Assembly (NCBI RefSeq): GCF_002258785.1
Contig: NZ_NOYI01000009.1
Span: 186,001 to 250,000 of the forward strand
DNA from: Rhodococcus sp. 06-235-1A
GTDB lineage: Bacteria > Actinomycetota > Actinomycetes > Mycobacteriales > Mycobacteriaceae
Direction of reading: 5' to 3'
DNA length: 64,000 bases
Below the pieces are notes generated by a model. That model searched no databases, had not been told where the DNA came from, and was given only the letters and a program-made list of their open reading frames with translations. Position numbers and translations under genes: made by a program. Positions within the stretch are counted from its first letter, which is position 1, and every line of letters starts with the position of its first letter. Shown piece after piece: positions 63,140 through 64,000 of this stretch.

Positions 63140-63565
63140 TCAGATGGCCCCGAGATCGGCCGACAGCCAATGCTCCGGTTGCAGGTAGAACACCACGTTT
63201 TCTTCGTGTTCGCTGTGTGCCATCTCGAGGTAGCCGTCGACCTTCTCCGGGGGTAGGTAGCGCGCAGCCATGGCGCGCAGTAGCTCTGGGGTGCTCGGCT
63301 CTTCGCGTACGACCGGCCCGTCGACGGACACGTATTTGATCGTCGGATTCGATTGTTCGACCATGAGAGTGAATCGACCTGCATCCCTGATCAATCGGGC
63401 CTTCTTGGACGTCCTGCCGGTGAGGACCCACGCGTCACCGCGCGGGGTGTAGTCGTACCAGATGGGGACGGTGAGCGGCCCCCGATCCGGACCCGCAGCG
63501 ACGGACAAGGCGGCGATCCGAGACTCGGCCAGAAATTCTTCGCGTTCTGCCTTCGACAGTGCCAT
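63140..63565 (-). CDS. Pyridoxamine 5'-phosphate oxidase-family flavin/F420 protein
   Basis: 141 residues from ATG 63565. Split-barrel pattern: RIAALSVAAGPDRGPLTVPIWYDYTPRGDAWVLTGRTSKKARLIRDAGRFTLMVEQ. Members bind FMN or F420 and reduce various substrates; the cofactor cannot be decided here. Convergent with the preceding plus-strand gene (22-base gap). Confidence 0.85.
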   Translation of the reverse strand: MALSKAEREEFLAESRIAALSVAAGPDRGPLTVPIWYDYTPRGDAWVLTGRTSKKARLIRDAGRFTLMVEQSNPTIKYVSVDGPVVREEPSTPELLRAMAARYLPPEKVDGYLEMAHSEHEENVVFYLQPEHWLSADLGAI

Positions 63566-63653
63566 GTCTCCACGGTAGGACTTCCGTCGACGAACTTCCA
63601 GACTTCGAGCGGTGCCAGGTGACGGATCGGCGTCGAGCGTGGACAGTGGAGGA

Positions 63654-64000
63654 ATGCCGATCGACGAGCGAGAGATCCCGGGAAGTCCCGTGGGTCGCCG
63701 AGTCGTGCTCGGCCTGGTGGCGGCCGGTGCCGCGGGCATCGTGGGCGGCGGGGCGCTGCAGAAGGGGTTGGCATCCGTTCTCGGCCCACTCGGTAACCAC
63801 GATCCGACGGGATTGATCGGACTGATTCCCGTCGGGAACAACTTTCGGTTCTACTCGGTGACGCAGGGTGCCCCGCGCAAGGACGAGAACTCCTACGCCC
63901 TGACGGTGGGCGGTTCCGTGGACACACCGCGCACGTTCACTCTGCAGGACCTCCGTTCGATGCCGCAGACGTCGTTGGTGCGTGACTTCCAGTGCGTGAC
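63654..64000 (+). CDS. Tat-exported molybdopterin-dependent oxidoreductase (3' end outside window)
   Basis: Open to the window end; the frame begins at ATG 63654, directly after a GGAGGA. A Tat-like signal (GRRVVLGLVAAGAAGIVGGGAL) starts the protein, then PVGNNFRFYSVTQGAPRKDENSYALTVGG and, at the end, LVRDFQCVT, the start of the family's molybdenum-binding Cys motif. Sulfite-oxidase/MsrP-like fold. Substrate unknown. Confidence 0.85.
   Translation, partial: MPIDEREIPGSPVGRRVVLGLVAAGAAGIVGGGALQKGLASVLGPLGNHDPTGLIGLIPVGNNFRFYSVTQGAPRKDENSYALTVGGSVDTPRTFTLQDLRSMPQTSLVRDFQCV

Overview
The window looks like the chromosomal replication-origin region of an actinobacterium of the Rhodococcus/Nocardia group (Corynebacteriales, Nocardiaceae). 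Evidence: high GC, frequent GTG starts, and a gene order that is close to the Mycobacterium tuberculosis Rv3907-Rv0018 block read in reverse (pbpA-pknA-pknB | trpG-Rv0012-crgA-Rv0010c-ppiA-cwsA | tRNAs-Rv0007-gyrA-gyrB | dciA-recF-gnd-dnaN-dnaA | rpmH-rnpA-yidD-yidC-jag-rsmG-parA-parB | cwlM-trxA-trxB-rsmA-sigM-murJ-Rv3909-mutT4-pcnA), with YqgE and leuS beyond it. I cannot name the species. All synteny statements rest on general knowledge of these genomes, not on a search.

Region by region: 1-3.8 kb is the end of the PBP/Ser-Thr kinase operon. 3.8-8.3 kb holds cell-division and envelope genes (PabA/TrpG, DUF881, CrgA, a PH-like membrane protein, rhomboid, cyclophilin, CwsA). 8.3-12.2 kb carries genes absent from this position in M. 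tuberculosis: a DUF1023 hydrolase, a membrane GGDEF protein and an acyl-ACP desaturase. 12.5-19.1 kb holds tRNA-Ala, a 36-residue DLW-39-type protein, tRNA-Ile, a DUF3566 protein, gyrA and gyrB. A two-gene redox/hydrolase operon (19.3-21.4 kb) interrupts gyrB and dciA. 21.5-27.7 kb is dciA-recF-gnd-dnaN-oriC-dnaA. From 28.3 kb the plus strand carries rpmH, rnpA, yidD, yidC and jag, then a 1.65-kb stretch without convincing genes that holds parS sites, then rsmG, parA and parB. 35.7-49.5 kb holds an acetyltransferase-like gene, cwlM, thioredoxin system, anti-sigma/sigM, a MurJ-pseudokinase fusion, DUF6049, a Nudix gene and pcnA. 49.5-64 kb is more variable: a decayed DUF4185 remnant, MFS transporter, SDR/TetR pair with visible operators, yqgE, glutamate decarboxylase, SBF-like transporter, a split SdpI-like pair, leuS, a secreted CDCA protein, an esterase, two membrane/flavin proteins and the start of a Tat-exported molybdopterin oxidoreductase.

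Common themes: (1) replication initiation and segregation (DnaA boxes in oriC, extra boxes next to crgA, five parS-like palindromes at 31.2-33.4 kb, two of them inside gene starts); (2) cell-wall growth control by PknA/PknB and their likely partners CwlM, MurJ and CrgA/CwsA; (3) translation and membrane insertion genes. The points I find most worth checking are a hairpin that appears to bury the sigM ribosome-binding site, a dispersed intergenic palindrome, the DnaA boxes around crgA, the parS-in-gene arrangement and the frameshifted DUF4185 remnant.
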